Source: Diploptera punctata
Lineage: Eukaryota > Arthropoda > Insecta > Blattodea > Blaberidae
Assembly: GCA_030220185.1 (NCBI GenBank)
Contig: JASPKZ010003432.1
Location: 310,001 to 374,000 of the forward strand
Direction of reading: 5' to 3'
Length of the DNA stretch: 64,000 bases
The position numbers and the translations under genes are program-made. Numbering within the stretch: the stretch's first letter is position 1; each line of letters begins with the position of its first letter. The notes under the pieces were generated by a model, which worked only from the letters and a program-made list of their open reading frames with translations, searched no databases and was not told the DNA's origin. Positions 53,036-63,955 of the stretch are shown here, one piece after another.

Positions 53036-53890
53036 GTTTTACATAAACAATATTGACAATGGAGTGTCTGTATTTATTAAGATTATGACTCGCCTGTGCG
53101 TACCTACTTTCAGTTGTAAACTACTTACACATTCAAGTGACGTACTAGATGCACAAGAACGAAAACGCGTTGCCTAATAATAAGTGATGAGTGATGACTG
53201 GTAAGTAAGGTAGTTTCTAATAGATTACAAATAAGAGGTATATCAATCGCTTGGGATGTTATAGTCCGTGAGGGCTAAAGTGTCTAGAATATTTTAGAAA
53301 GAGAAAGAGAGTACTCACCATCTTCTTTCTCGCTCATACACATATCTCTTCACGGTGACAGCGGTAGGGGGAGTACTCCCTGCAGTGAACATAGATCAGT
53401 GGTGGCATTCCCTTCTTCTAAAGACTGATTTTACACTAATATAATATCTCACAAACTACAAACGAACTCTGAAACAGTTGCCACTGACAAAAATTACGTG
53501 AACAAAAGTGACTGGGCGAAAGTGGGGGTGGAGTTTTTCTAGCATTCCTAAGTAATTTTACAAGGGTAGCCCATTATAGTACACATGTCACTCAGATGTC
53601 TAGCGAAGGGTGGAAGAACAATTCTCTAGACAAGGATAGCAGAAATCCTGCCAACTTACAACTTTTACACTATAGAGGGTACGCGATAGACCATGAAGCG
53701 TCGAAGTACAATTTATCATTATCATGACGGTAGACATTTCGAACAAATTCTTTAAACTAAAAAAAAAAAAGCACCTACATTAATGAAGACAATATATTGT
53801 TTAGCAAAAAAACATGAATTTTGTCATTGGTTCGTTTTATTATCCATGAAATTTATGTACTGCTTTTATTGCAGTCTATGATTTTACGGT
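53036..53890. other. No recognised feature
   Basis: Mixed composition, no frame with a motif. Confidence 0.45.
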
Positions 53891-54080
53891 AATCCATCGC
53901 TATGGTCGTGGGTAGCATCGCTACTCGTAAAGCAGCGGGCCCGAGTTCGATCCCCGGTTGAGACAATTTTCATGGCTGATGCTTTTCTCTGGCTTTTTCC
54001 TCACCTGTAAGACAAATGTCAGGATACTTTAAGGCTCAAATGGTCCCCGAACATCATCTGACGTCATCATCATTATCATA
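53891..54080 (+). mobile_element. tRNA-derived SINE (family A), 5' half
   Basis: Diverged A box, intact B box 'gagttcgatccccggt', 'tcctcacctgtaagacaaatg' beginning near 53998. It is followed by a GT-rich microsatellite (54096-54190) in place of the 3' half. Confidence 0.8.
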
Positions 54081-54155
54081 TTCGTCATGTTTAATGTGTG
54101 TGTGTATGTGAGTGTGTGAGTGTGTATGTGTGTGTGTATGTGAGTGTGAGTGAGT

Positions 54156-54188
<33 letters not shown>

Positions 54189-54189
54189 T

Positions 54190-54345
54190 TTCGTCTTAAT
54201 GTTGTCTCGGAAGAAGCTCTGATACTGAGCTGATTACTCATTCGGATAGGCCCTCCATGTCCTTGTGTGATAAAAACAAGTATGTGTGATCTATATCCCG
54301 ATATGTCGTGCCATTGTAAGGCCCGGGTTGCGTGTTGCATAGAAA
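54190..54345. repeat. Dispersed repeat shared with 6500-6691
   Basis: 'ctccatgtccttgtgtg' and 'ccattgtaaggcccgggttg' match the 6.5-kb copy in order. Confidence 0.55.
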
Positions 54346-54499
54346 ATAGCTTATAAGTTGAGAGGATAAACTGCGTTAATGGAATGGAATGATTTTACAG
54401 TAGATTACCTACTTCAGGCGATGATTGGGTAATACATTTTTTTTATTTTCATTTTAATTCAGTTATTTGTGGGCGCTTTAACATCTAAGGTTATATCAC

Positions 54500-55620
54500 A
54501 TTTACTTACTACTAATACCCGGCATGCTCTGCTACGCCTAAATAAATTAAATATTGAGAGTTAATTAATTATATAGTATACACTTCGACGAATCATGGGA
54601 GTTGCTAGAGTATTTTTTTTATTTTAAACTAGCTAATATCCGGCGTGCGCTGCTACGTCTAAATAAATGAAAATTAATGTGCTTTTATGTTTAGTTGGGT
54701 AAGTGGAAGGAAAAATAATTATAAATTTAGATTTTTTTAAATACCCCGTGCTGATTACCCGGTGTTGCCCGGGAATCTACTTATCCCGATCTTCTTGACA
54801 TAAATAAGCTGATAATACGAAATAATGCATTTTATGTTTGTTTAAATAAGTAAAACGAAAAATTGATGTCGTAATTATTTTTAGATACCCCGTGCTGTTT
54901 ACCCGGTGTTGCCGGGAATCTACTCATCCCGATCTTCTTAGCATAAATGAGCTGAAAGACGAAAATTAGTGCACTTCTTATGATTAGTTGAATAAGTAAA
55001 ATCAACAATAATTATAAATGTAATCGTAATTGTTTTAAGATTTCACGTGCTGATTACCCGGTGTTGCCTGGGAATCTACTTACCTCTATCTCCTTGGCAT
55101 AAATGAGCTAAAAGACAAAATTCGATATTGTGAGTTATCCGTAAAAGAATACCCGCCATGTGGTGCCATGCTTGCACAGGAATCTACATGTACACTTGTC
55201 TCGAACTTCTTGGCTTCAAAAACGACAAAAATGGTTTTTGTGAGTTATCCGTAAGAGAGAGAAACATATGCTGTCGCGGACTTTTTCGTAGAACTTTTTA
55301 AGATACTCAGTTCTGTGTAGGCTTACATTAATTTTGTGTATTTGTTATGGTTTAGACAGCGTAAGCCATTTAAGCGTTCAAAGAGCTACTTTTTTCACGT
55401 TTTCCACTACAAAGGGCGATTTTTGAAGGGTGTAGGAGTTGAGTAACAGAACTCTCGCATAGCCTATGTTCATCCAGGGAATCTCCTGAATATTTTGCAA
55501 AAAGCCCCATCGCAATCGGATCAACGGTATGGCCGCGCATAAAGTACGAACAAACAAATAAAAAACATACAAACAAACATACAAACAAACAAACATGCAC
55601 TTTTATATATTAGATTTCAG
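54500..55620 (+). mobile_element. 'CCCGG' dispersed element, tandemly expanded copy
   Basis: Openings at 54510 and 54641 ('actagctaatatccggcgtg'). Then three to four ~145-155-bp units, each with 'acccggtgttgcc.gggaatctac' (54757, 54901, 55056). The unique right half has 'gacagcgtaagccattta' and 'ggccgcgcataaagtacgaa', and the end is TATATATTAGA at 55604. Compared with 35926-36472 this copy has two to three extra units. It is non-coding; the V/C/L-rich minus frames come from (ACAA)n-like repeats at 55555-55595. Confidence 0.78.
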
Positions 55621-55800
55621 GTAAAACTCCGCTTCTAATGGTCGGATTTCAATGATTTTTGGATAATATGTACCTCGGTTTATTTTAATAGGATACTCCG
55701 AGTTCAGTTGTGAAACATGGAAAATTGCGATCGCTAGAGCGATTTTAAAATTTTCATTTCATGTGAACTCCTAAACCTAATTATTTTAGAACATAATAGA
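55620..55800. repeat. Copy of the 9.2-kb dispersed repeat
   Basis: 'ttgcgatcgctagagcgatt' and 'gaaacatggaaaa' match 9700-9740 and its flank. Confidence 0.55.
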
Positions 55801-56219
55801 TAACGGCTAAAACTCGCCGCATCTGAGAACCTGTAAATACAAATTTTCACGAAGATCGGTTGAACGGTTTAGAAGTCTATAAAGGACAGACAGATATACA
55901 TTCGTTTTTATATATTTTTTCAAATGTTTATGATACTATGAAATGGTGAATATGCTGCTATTGTCCTGTAAACGAATTTTTCTTCTGTATTTTTCTTGAT
56001 GACTTAGGAAAACTACGAAAAGCCCTCACGTTGGTCGGCACCACGGTATGAACCCAAGAACTCCAACTTTCCACCTTTTTTTTTTTTGTATAGGGACTAT
56101 TATAAAATACACATTTTTACAATAAAATATATTCCTTCATGAGCATCAATTAAATTGTAATTGTAATAAAGGTAAAATGATCCCACTACAAGCCATAGGA
56201 GACTTTTGGCATAGTAGGA

Positions 56220-56450
56220 GATTATGACTCCCACTTTTTCTAGAAAATCGGAACTTCATGTCAGCCGAGTTGACAGCCTGAGCGACGACCGTCTTTATCC
56301 CCGGAATAAGAGTCTTGTACTCCTTTCCTTTAGAGGCGGGGTCGACCCCAGAATCACGGTGCCACCAGAATGTTTGGGTCAGTTTATAAATCCTGACCCC
56401 AACCTTCCGGTTTTTAGCGTATTGCCTTAACCAACTATGCTATGGCGTGC
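56220..56450 (-). mobile_element. tRNA-derived SINE (family C)
   Basis: Minus-strand head 'catagcatagttggttaagg', body 'aaactgacccaaacattctg' and 'tctggggtcgacccc'. The B box region is degraded. Confidence 0.75.
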
Positions 56451-56524
56451 CCTCAGACCGTAATTTTAATTTAAGCCTTAAATAATTTAAAATCCATAAT
56501 CGTGTCAAAATAAATTAAACCGCC

Positions 56525-57445
56525 TTTTTTACACCCTTTATATTAGCTTGACCTGTATCTGTGTAACGGAATCTTTCAACGCGATTTTCACCCACTTAAA
56601 GTCATTGGATCGACTTTAAACTTTGTATACTTGTAAAGGGCCAATGACAATACAATAATTTCATAAATGTTTCTACAATCCTGGCCAGAATCAGCAGAAA
56701 ATCAAAATAATAAAAACCGGTATAATATATTGCGGACTTACCAACTTCTTACTCAATCGTTGTAAGAGCTCAGTTGGTAGAGCGGTGGACTGTAGTGGTA
56801 TATAATTTCAGTAATCCATAAGTCGCTGGTTCAAATCCTGCCCGGAGGATTTTTTTTAGTAGAGTATTACTTTTAGCTCATACTACAATTGTATCGAATT
56901 TTAAAATATTTACATTTTTATCTTATTCTATAAAATATTAAAAATAAAAAAAATAATTAATAAATAATAGTTTGAAAAAACTAAAACAACACGCTTTATT
57001 AGAAAACCGAACTAAAAAATGAAAAATAATTTTAATTTCCAACACGTTTGGAATAAAATTAAAGTGGTCAACAAAAAAAATCATCTCCAACACATCTAGA
57101 ATAAAACTAGAGTTATCTACAAAAAAATTGTCATCAAAAGCGTGGGGTGCCCTATATCAATTAATATATTTGATAATACGTAGACAGATATTGGTAAAAG
57201 TAAAGTCTCCAAGAAGAAAACGTAAAAACTATAAAAAGCACCCCACGCTTTTGATGGTAAAATGTTTTTTTTTTTTTTTTGGATAAGTCTAGTTTTATTC
57301 TAGATGTTTTGGAGATGATTCTTTTTTTGTTGACTACTTTAATTTTATCCCAAGCGTGTTGGAAATTAAGCTTATTTTTAATGTTTTAGTTCGGTTTTCT
57401 AATAAAGCGTGTTGTTTTAGTTTTTTCAAACTATTATTTATTACT
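56525..57445 (+). mobile_element. tRNA-Tyr-containing palindromic element, distant copy 4
   Basis: The same order as unit 1 in single form: head (56525, 'tagcttgacctgtatct'), one 163-bp-type unit (from about 56565), tRNA-Tyr-like copy 4 (56755-56849), T-run, flank, left arm (56958-57148), loop of about 90 bp, right arm (about 57237-57445). It ends at the right arm without the inverted tRNA and units, so it is a half-element. Its separation from the 44.5-kb array by ~8 kb shows that the unit disperses and is not only a local satellite. Confidence 0.87.
56755..56857 (+). tRNA. tRNA-Tyr-like sequence with intron, copy 4
   Basis: The best-preserved anticodon arm of the four: GTGGA-CTGTAG, 18-nt intron 56796-56813, then ATCCAT, giving anticodon GTA. 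The B box is 'ggttcaaatcc'. The T arm has lost one pair (CCTGC for CCGGC). The acceptor stem is unpaired as in the other copies. Eight T lie at 56850-56857. Confidence 0.8.
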
Positions 57446-57869
57446 TTCAATTTGTGATTTAGAAATATTTAAATGATAAATATACCGTAGAACTTCTCTT
57501 GATAGTTTAAGTATTTAAGTATTCAGAAAGACATAACATTTATTTTCAATAAATAAGCATATGTTAAAAATGCACTGAATGCTGTTAATACACGTCCGCT
57601 ACTGCTCCTCTTTGAAATGGGACATAACCAAGGAAAATATAGGAACGAATAAAACGAATCACAAATTGGCTACCATATGGACGCAACCAACACGTTCTAC
57701 TGTATTTCATTATTTCAACTCTCTGTCTAATCTGCGTGTCTATACTCGCACAATCCCAAGAGTGCTCCCTTGCGGGAATTACTTAAAACCAAGCTAATTA
57801 AGTTACGCCTATTTCTCTACAGATGCCAGCGAGTGAAAAGTGGTTAGGTTACCTCAACGAAATATCTAG
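57446..57869. other. No recognised feature
   Basis: A 72-codon frame without a motif; no repeat identified. Confidence 0.45.
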
Positions 57870-58110
57870 TATGCAACTATAGTATTATTTGGATGAGAAA
57901 GGCCGATTAAATTTTTGCTCAGATACTCTAATTTAGGCTTGAGGTTCTTTCACGAGCCCGAAAATATTCAACCCACGGATTTAATTCCTTCCCGGATGAC
58001 TGGTTCCTTGAAATGTTTCCACCCTAAAAACCCATGGTTCCCGCTCGGATATGAACCAGCGATCCTCAAGACACGAGGCAAGAAACAGCCTTTAGATCAC
58101 CGAGGCCGAT
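57870..58110 (-). repeat. tRNA-like SINE (family F)
   Basis: Minus-strand head near 58110 ('tcggcctcggtgatctaaag') with 'gctggttcatatccgag' as B box, followed by a body of about 180 bp. Seen once in the window. Confidence 0.5.
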
Positions 58111-58647
58111 ATTATTTCGATTACAAAAATGAAATTAATTCATTACATCACTAGCACCAATAAAACAACTAAATAATTATAATCTTGGAGAATATATTTA
58201 CTTTTGCAGGCTTCTGTACATAACATTGACGTAGCATCACTAATTAAAAGAAATGAGATTTCAGAAAAAAAAGTGGAAGCAGAAGAAGTGTATTGCCGCA
58301 TAATATAAAACAAGCAACAGTCGCGAAGTCCAGCTGCTATTTTTGGAAACACGTTATTGATCAACCTGTTGCTTTTCTACAGATCAAGGTGATATTAAGA
58401 AAGTTGCCCGTTCACCAATCCAATTCACGCATATACTATCATACATCAAATACACTTAAAGTGATTCTATGTGCCCTATATATCACCGATGTTAAAATAT
58501 TGCTTATAGGCAACTCACCATATACATATTCAATTTAATTGATTCATAAATCCTCATTCAATATTTATTAAATCATTGTGCACAATTTGTTTATCTTATT
58601 TAAAGACACCTTTAACTTATAAATTCATACAGAGTCTACCACTTTCT

Positions 58648-58743
58648 AATTAACTCACTGGCTCTATCGTACTCTGATATTAAAAACCGCGCAAAAATAA
58701 GTTACCCACACATCCCTATCCTGAGATGCTTGCAAATCATTAC
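58648..58743 (-). pseudogene. RTE-like LINE 3' end, left part of a split copy
   Basis: 'ttaactcactggctctatcg' and 'catccctatcctgagatgc' are the family 3' end. The copy resumes at about 59752 after a Tc1-like element. Confidence 0.7.
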
Positions 58744-59751
58744 TTGATATACACAAGTGTCCTAAATTAAAGCAACAAACTGAAATGTTTACTTTCTATC
58801 TTAATTGTGCCACAAAATATTACTGGCTCATACTACAACAAAAGAACTAAACTCAGTGAACATTCTAACGTCATTTTTCATGAAATAACTTTTTTTTCTT
58901 TTTAAAGTGATCTTAAGTTCACACTCAGTATCGAGAAATGTGGTTACAAGTGTTCAATATGGCGTGGTATCACCTCTGGCAGCAACACAGGCCTCACAAC
59001 GAGATGCATGCTGCAAAAGAGGTCATCCATCTGATTTTGAGGTATGAACGTCCATTCTTCCTGCAGAGCAACTCTCAAGTCCTCAAGAGTGATTGATGGA
59101 TGATGACGTGAAGCAACTCGTCTCTTTAGCATATCCCAAACATGCTCTATCGGATTTAAGTCGGGAGACCAAGTAGGCCAATCCATTCCAGCAATGTCTT
59201 CAATTTATTGGAATTTATAAACTACCGCTGCTCTGTGTGGACGAGCATTATCGTCCATCAGCAGGAAGTCTGGACCCAAAGTATATCGAAACAAGCGTAA
59301 ATGAGGTAACAAGATCTCGTCACGATACCTGGCAGCGGTTAAACCTTGTCGGTTTACCGTACAACTTCCTGTAGAGGTGTTCGAGCAGTTATCACAATGC
59401 CTGCCCACACCACTATTGATCCACCTCCATATGAGTATCATTCCAGAATGTTTGATGGCCGAAATCGTGTTCCAGATTCTCTCCAAATGTGAATCCGTCG
59501 AGAATCGTTCTGAAGACCTAATCTGGACTTATCTGCAATGAGGGCATTAGTCCACTGTTCGTCCATCCAACTGACATGTTGTTGGCTCCATTCTCGACGT
59601 CTTTTTTTGTGATCACGTGTCAGGGGTACACATACAGCGGATCTCCGACAGTAAAGACCTCTCTGTTGAAGCCTTTTGTACACTGTTTGTCGCGATACAA
59701 ATGTTCCAGTGGATACTGTGAGGTCAGATGCCAGTTGTTCACAGCCCACAT
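58744..59751 (-). pseudogene. Tc1-like transposase, frameshifted and N-terminally truncated
   Basis: A DDE transposase of the Tc1 group on the minus strand, in three frames. First, 59749-59438: TFVSRQTVYKRLQQRGLY, DHKKRRREW, NALIADKSRLGLQNDSRR (first catalytic D, usually DES). Second, 59486-59205: GMILIWRWI and LLMDDNARPHRA (second D). Third, 59186-58944: WPTWSPDLNPIEHVWDML (catalytic E). At least two frameshifts separate the parts. The N-terminal DNA-binding helices are missing at 59751, where RTE sequence resumes. The 3' terminus is near 58744 ('acacaagtgtcctaaatt'). Confidence 0.88.
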
Positions 59752-60190
59752 ATCATGGTTAATATTATTCACTCGTCTTATTCTTGCCCCACATTCTGGA
59801 TGCTTCTGGTTTTCCATGCCCCTCAAGCATTCCCCATTCGTGCCAGTCTATGAGACTTACCTGTTCTTATTACATAATATTTCCCATAAAGATTATATGT
59901 CACATTGTTCTATATTCTTCTCCATTCACTTGCACTTTCGTTTCTACTTGGTTAAAAAAAATGTTTCTTTAGAATATTATATCCAAATAGGCCTACTCTT
60001 TTTTTTCTCCTCGCTTAAAGTAGGAGACAAAGTTTCACATTCATAAGACTGAAAACATAACCGTTTTATATGTCTCAGTTTAGGCCTAACGTTCTTGAGA
60101 GAAACTGGGGTGACAAGGGTTCCTTGTAATGCATAGTAGCATGTCTTTCCAGAGTTAAGTCTATGTTTAATTTATTATTTCACCTCATTC
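59752..60190 (-). pseudogene. RTE-like LINE, right part of the split copy
   Basis: 'tatcatggttaatattattc' continues the 58.65-kb piece with about 25 bp missing. 'tcattccccattcgtgcca', 'acgttcttgagagaaactgg' and 'gcatagtagcatgtctttcc' are collinear with 19670-20105. A further piece (60775-60900) lies beyond the SINE. Confidence 0.75.
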
Positions 60191-60194
60191 CTAT

Positions 60195-60524
60195 CCATCC
60201 ATCCATCCATCCATCCATAGTAATTCTGCCCGAGGGCAGGTCTTTCACTGCAATCATAGCATTTTTATTCTATGCTTTGCAGCTTTACTAGGGAATTATA
60301 GGTGTGGTAGCTTCCCGTTGCTTTCCACACCAGTGAAGGATGATAATGATAAGGATGATGATGATGATGATGATGATGGCCGGATGATTTTCGGGGATCG
60401 TTTGGCCATAAGCTTCCTGACATTTGTCTTACAGGTGAGGAAAATCCCAGAATACCCAGGAGCCTGTCCCGACCGGGAATCGAACCCGGGCCCGCTGCGT
60501 GACAATGCAGCGCCTACTTCGAGA
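60195..60524 (-). mobile_element. tRNA-derived SINE (family A), complete, 12-bp target duplication
   Basis: Flanked by 'cctcattcctat' at 60183-60194 and 60525-60536. The minus-strand head is at 60524 with B box 'gggttcgattcc', an internal (CAT)n run (60341-60376), 'agctaccacacct', 'gaaagacctgccctcgggca' and a (GGAT)n tail adjoining the TSD. This is the cleanest copy and fixes the family's two ends (about 330 bp). Confidence 0.95.
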
Positions 60525-60774
60525 CCTCATTCCTATATATGTACTTATATATCTGCATCTATTATAGGGCCTAATACAATTAATAAATATGATTATTCCT
60601 TATTTGCAAAGATTACAATGAGACTGAGAAAGTGGAAGAAAAATTAGTTTTATTACTAGATGGTTAACTGTAGGTATATGTTTGAGGTTCCTGTATATCT
60701 TATTTCTTTAACTCAACAATTTATTCCTTTTTCGTCTTTTAAAACAGCTTATATTATTCTTCCTAATTAGTTAA

Positions 60775-60905
60775 AATTCAATCACATCTTCAAAATTTCC
60801 CTCATTTCCAATTTCCATTTTCATTATAAAATATATTTGTACATGTTACCATATTTAGTTGTTTACATTAATTCTACTTCCAGCCTTAGTTCCTTACTGT
60901 TATTT
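60775..60905 (-). pseudogene. RTE-like LINE fragment beyond the SINE
   Basis: 'cttcaaaatttccctcattt' and 'tacatgttaccatatttagt' are collinear with 20190-20265. 60537-60774 between the pieces is unrelated sequence. Confidence 0.65.
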
Positions 60906-61129
60906 GATAGAAAGTATTTGTTTATTTATATTTTTATTTATCATCATAATAAATATTACGATTTACTCAATCCGTCCTAATAGTTAATTGGAGTACGTAA
61001 ATTTTCCATGGCTAAAGAGGCCAGTCCACCCTCCATTTAAAACTGTAAAACCAGGCACTACCTACCGTGTCAGAAGGACTTGGAGCTCCTGTGGACAGGA
61101 ACGCTACTTCCTGAATTAAGACAATTTCC

Positions 61130-61345
61130 AGAGAGAGTTCTTACCCCCGCTACCCAAGATATTTAATGGTATTATGAAATCGTGAATATAATTAAATGGG
61201 CGCTGATAATTAAATTCCAACTCAGCATTTGCTTGGCGATTGAAGAAAACCAGAAAACCTCTCTTCAGTTTGGTCGACATCGGGATTTTAACTCTGGCCT
61301 TCCGAATATGAATCTCAAACACTACGCTTGAGCTAATTCGCTCTA
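61130..61345 (-). repeat. tRNA-like SINE (family G)
   Basis: Minus-strand head near 61345 ('gagcgaattagctcaagcg') and B-box-like 'agagttaaaatccc', followed by 'ctggttttcttcaatcg'. Seen once here. Confidence 0.45.
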
Positions 61346-61639
61346 TTTGTGCACAGTGTAACATAGTAATTTCTCTCAAAGTTCTCTCTAACATATGCAG
61401 TTAGTAACATTATTCTTCACACAGCTGAGATTTGTGATATAAAGTAAATTTTCTATCTTCCGAGATGTGATTTATTTCTGATTATCATTTCAGAGTATCA
61501 TAACAGCCTAACACACCTATCCTTAATAAAATTAATAATCTATTGCAATTATTTCTATTCATAATATAATTAAAACTAAAACCAACGAAATTAAACATTC
61601 ACTTGTTTGCAATATTTCTGTTCATACACTTAAAACACA

Positions 61640-62720
61640 AAATCAAAACACAGAACAATATCTTGATTTAATACTTAGTAGAGTACCCTTTAGTTTTAAT
61701 CACCGCTTAGTATCGTCGTTGAATTGAATTAACCATTTTTTTATTGTCTCGGGTGTGATTTTATTCCATTGTTCTCTAATGAAATGTTTTACCTCTTCTT
61801 TTGAAGTCCCTTTCCTTTTACGGACATTTTTCTTCAAATCAGCCTAATGATTCTCTATTGGATTTAGATCAGCTGACTGTGGGCGTGTTCTCAGCTGCTT
61901 CGGAACGTTTCAGATCAACCAAAGCTTGTTAATGTCTGCGGTATGTTTACTGTCATTGTCTTGTTGGAATATGTAATTCTGTCCCAGTCCCATTTTTATG
62001 ACACTTTGATTTACATGTACCTTCAATATCCTGTTGTAATGCCACTATCCCGTTATTCTGTCAATGAAGTGCAGGTTTCCAACCCCGCTGAAAGACATTA
62101 CAGGCCCAGATCATAACTGAACCTCCTCCGTGTTTCATAGTCGGTAGAGTATTCACCTTATTATCAGCAGTGTTGTGTTTTCTCCAAACTCTTATCACAC
62201 CATCCGATCCGAAAAGATATATTTTGCTTTCATCGGACCAAATTACACGATCCCAAAACTCCTGTGATTTGTTTACATACTCTTTTGCAAAGAGTAATCT
62301 TGCAGCACAATTTTGTTCACTTTTTCGCGGTCTGCGGCCATGATAATTATGCGACCACAGCACACGATGAACTGTCTGATTGCTCTTTTGCTTTCCGGAC
62401 ACTTCTTCCACCATGGGCTTAAGTTGCGGGACTCTAATCTGAGGATGTGCTCTAACATGCCCGAGTATAAAACGTTTTCTTTAATTATTTATTGCTCTAC
62501 CTTTACGCTGAATATTTTCTATGGTACCTTCATACTTGAACTTGTTAACTATGCACTGTACAGTTACATGTGATTTGGCTACTATATTGCCTATTTCCCT
62601 CAGTGATTTACCTCTTAAAGCAAGGTTGACAGTAGTTATCTTTAAGTCTGAACTTAACTGCATTCTCTTCTCCATTGTGTACACAAATGAAGCAAGTACG
62701 GCAATGCTATGAAACAACCT
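61640..62720 (-). pseudogene. Tc1-like transposase, decayed but nearly full span
   Basis: Minus-strand parts in order. The N-terminal helix-turn-helix (62717-62481) reads SSDLKITTVNLALRGKSLREIGNIV, VTVQCIVNKF. Then comes a middle with RRPRKSEQNCAARLLFAKEYV. Next (62414-62061) is FWDRVIWSDESKIYLFGSDG (first D), VWRKHN and TMKHGGGSVMIWAC. Beyond the frame break at about 62060 are QDNDSKHTA (second D) and SADLNPIENH (E). All three catalytic residues are present, but stops and frameshifts break the frame in several places. It is a different subfamily from the copy at 58744-59751. Confidence 0.9.
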
Positions 62721-62771
62721 TCTCTACTCGTTCACTTGAGTAGGTAGCACAACATTTATTTACAAACACAC

Positions 62772-62773
<2 letters not shown>

Positions 62774-62820
<47 letters not shown>
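62774..62820. repeat. (GA)n microsatellite
   Basis: About 23 uninterrupted GA units. Confidence 0.97.
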
Positions 62821-62828
<8 letters not shown>

Positions 62829-63060
62829 GAGTGTATGAACAAGACTGTTGCATTCTAGTTGTTACTATGCTAGAGTAATTATGAGTTTTCCAAATTAATT
62901 TAAACGTGCTACAATATAAAAATAACTGCCATACATTTCCGTAACACAAGTATCAATTTTAAAACTTAAATAGGCCTAAAATTAACAAAAATATAAGCTG
63001 TATGAACAATATTGTTACTAACTATATCAGTTACGAATAAGGTGGCCTTGAATTCCCTAT

Positions 63061-63093
63061 AATAATAATAATACTTTATTTATTCTGGCAGAG
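63061..63093 (-). repeat. Very short CR1-like LINE 3' tail
   Basis: (AAT)n followed by 'tttattctggcagagt' only, an extreme 5' truncation of about 30 bp. Confidence 0.75.
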
Positions 63094-63159
63094 TCACTAA
63101 TGTTAAATACCGGTAATAAAATGCACATTTCTTAGGATCTATTGAATAAATAGTAATAA

Positions 63160-63462
63160 TATTCTCAACTCGTCCAATTCAGGATCGTGGAAATGAAGCA
63201 TGTATATTTATAGAGGTCTGAACGACAAGTGTGCCAGTCGACCACGCCTGACACGCCGTCACATGGGCGAAATGAAACGAATTGTATGAGACGAGTATGG
63301 ATAAATAGTGGAATGAAATTTGTGGCAGTGGAAAATTGGAGAAACCCCAGGAAAACCCTGTTCAAGCTCCGTTTCGTCCACCACAAAATCCATATGGAGT
63401 GACCGAGACTATCTCGAGACCCTAGCGGTGAGCATCTAACTGCTTGCGCCATGGAGCCGCCT
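63160..63462 (-). mobile_element. tRNA-derived SINE (family H)
   Basis: Minus-strand head near 63462 ('ggcggctccatggcgcaagc'), then 'agggtctcgagatagtctcg' and 'tttcctggggtttctcc', ending towards 63160. No second copy lies in the window, so it is identified by form only. Confidence 0.5.
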
Positions 63463-63699
63463 ATCTATTGAATATATTACTTTAATTGTCATGTATATTT
63501 AATAAATCTTTGAGAACAACATTTTGCATAGGTAGTTCTCTTATAGTTCCCTCAATCGTTTTACATATAAGCTACAATATTAATGTGACTTGGCACTGTT
63601 ATTCAAATACTGCTTATAAAATTCGAGTTTCTTCAGATATTATTTAAATGTTCATTTCCTTTAAATTTACAGTCATGAACTTAAGTCATTTCTTTACAG

Positions 63700-63955
63700 G
63701 CATTAGGAGTACCTTGGAGTAGTAGAAGGATAACGTTCTCTCCTTTTAGACAATCGGCATGATATGTCATGCCGGATTGTCAAGCACTCCGTGACGCCCG
63801 CCTTTACATCATTTCCGTTAGACGCTGTGTCGACCCTAGAGCCATACTGCCGCCAGAATGTTTAGGTCAGTTTAAAAATTCCAACTCCATCGGGACTCAA
63901 ACTCAGATCTTCCGGCCTTGTAGCGTATTCCTTAACCAATTACGCCATGGCATGC
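63700..63955 (-). mobile_element. tRNA-derived SINE (family C)
   Basis: Minus-strand head 'gccatggcgtaattggttaa', B box 'gagtttgagtcccgatgg', body 'aaactgacctaaacattctg', then 'gctctagggtcgacaca'. Collinear with 32018-32250 and 56220-56450. Confidence 0.82.

Noticed and set aside
54060..54340. 103-codon minus frame with a His/Thr-rich stretch
   Set aside because: The T-H run is the GT microsatellite in antisense.
55370..55600. Two overlapping minus frames with a C/L/V-rich start
   Set aside because: They are produced by the (ACAA)n-like end of the 'CCCGG' element.
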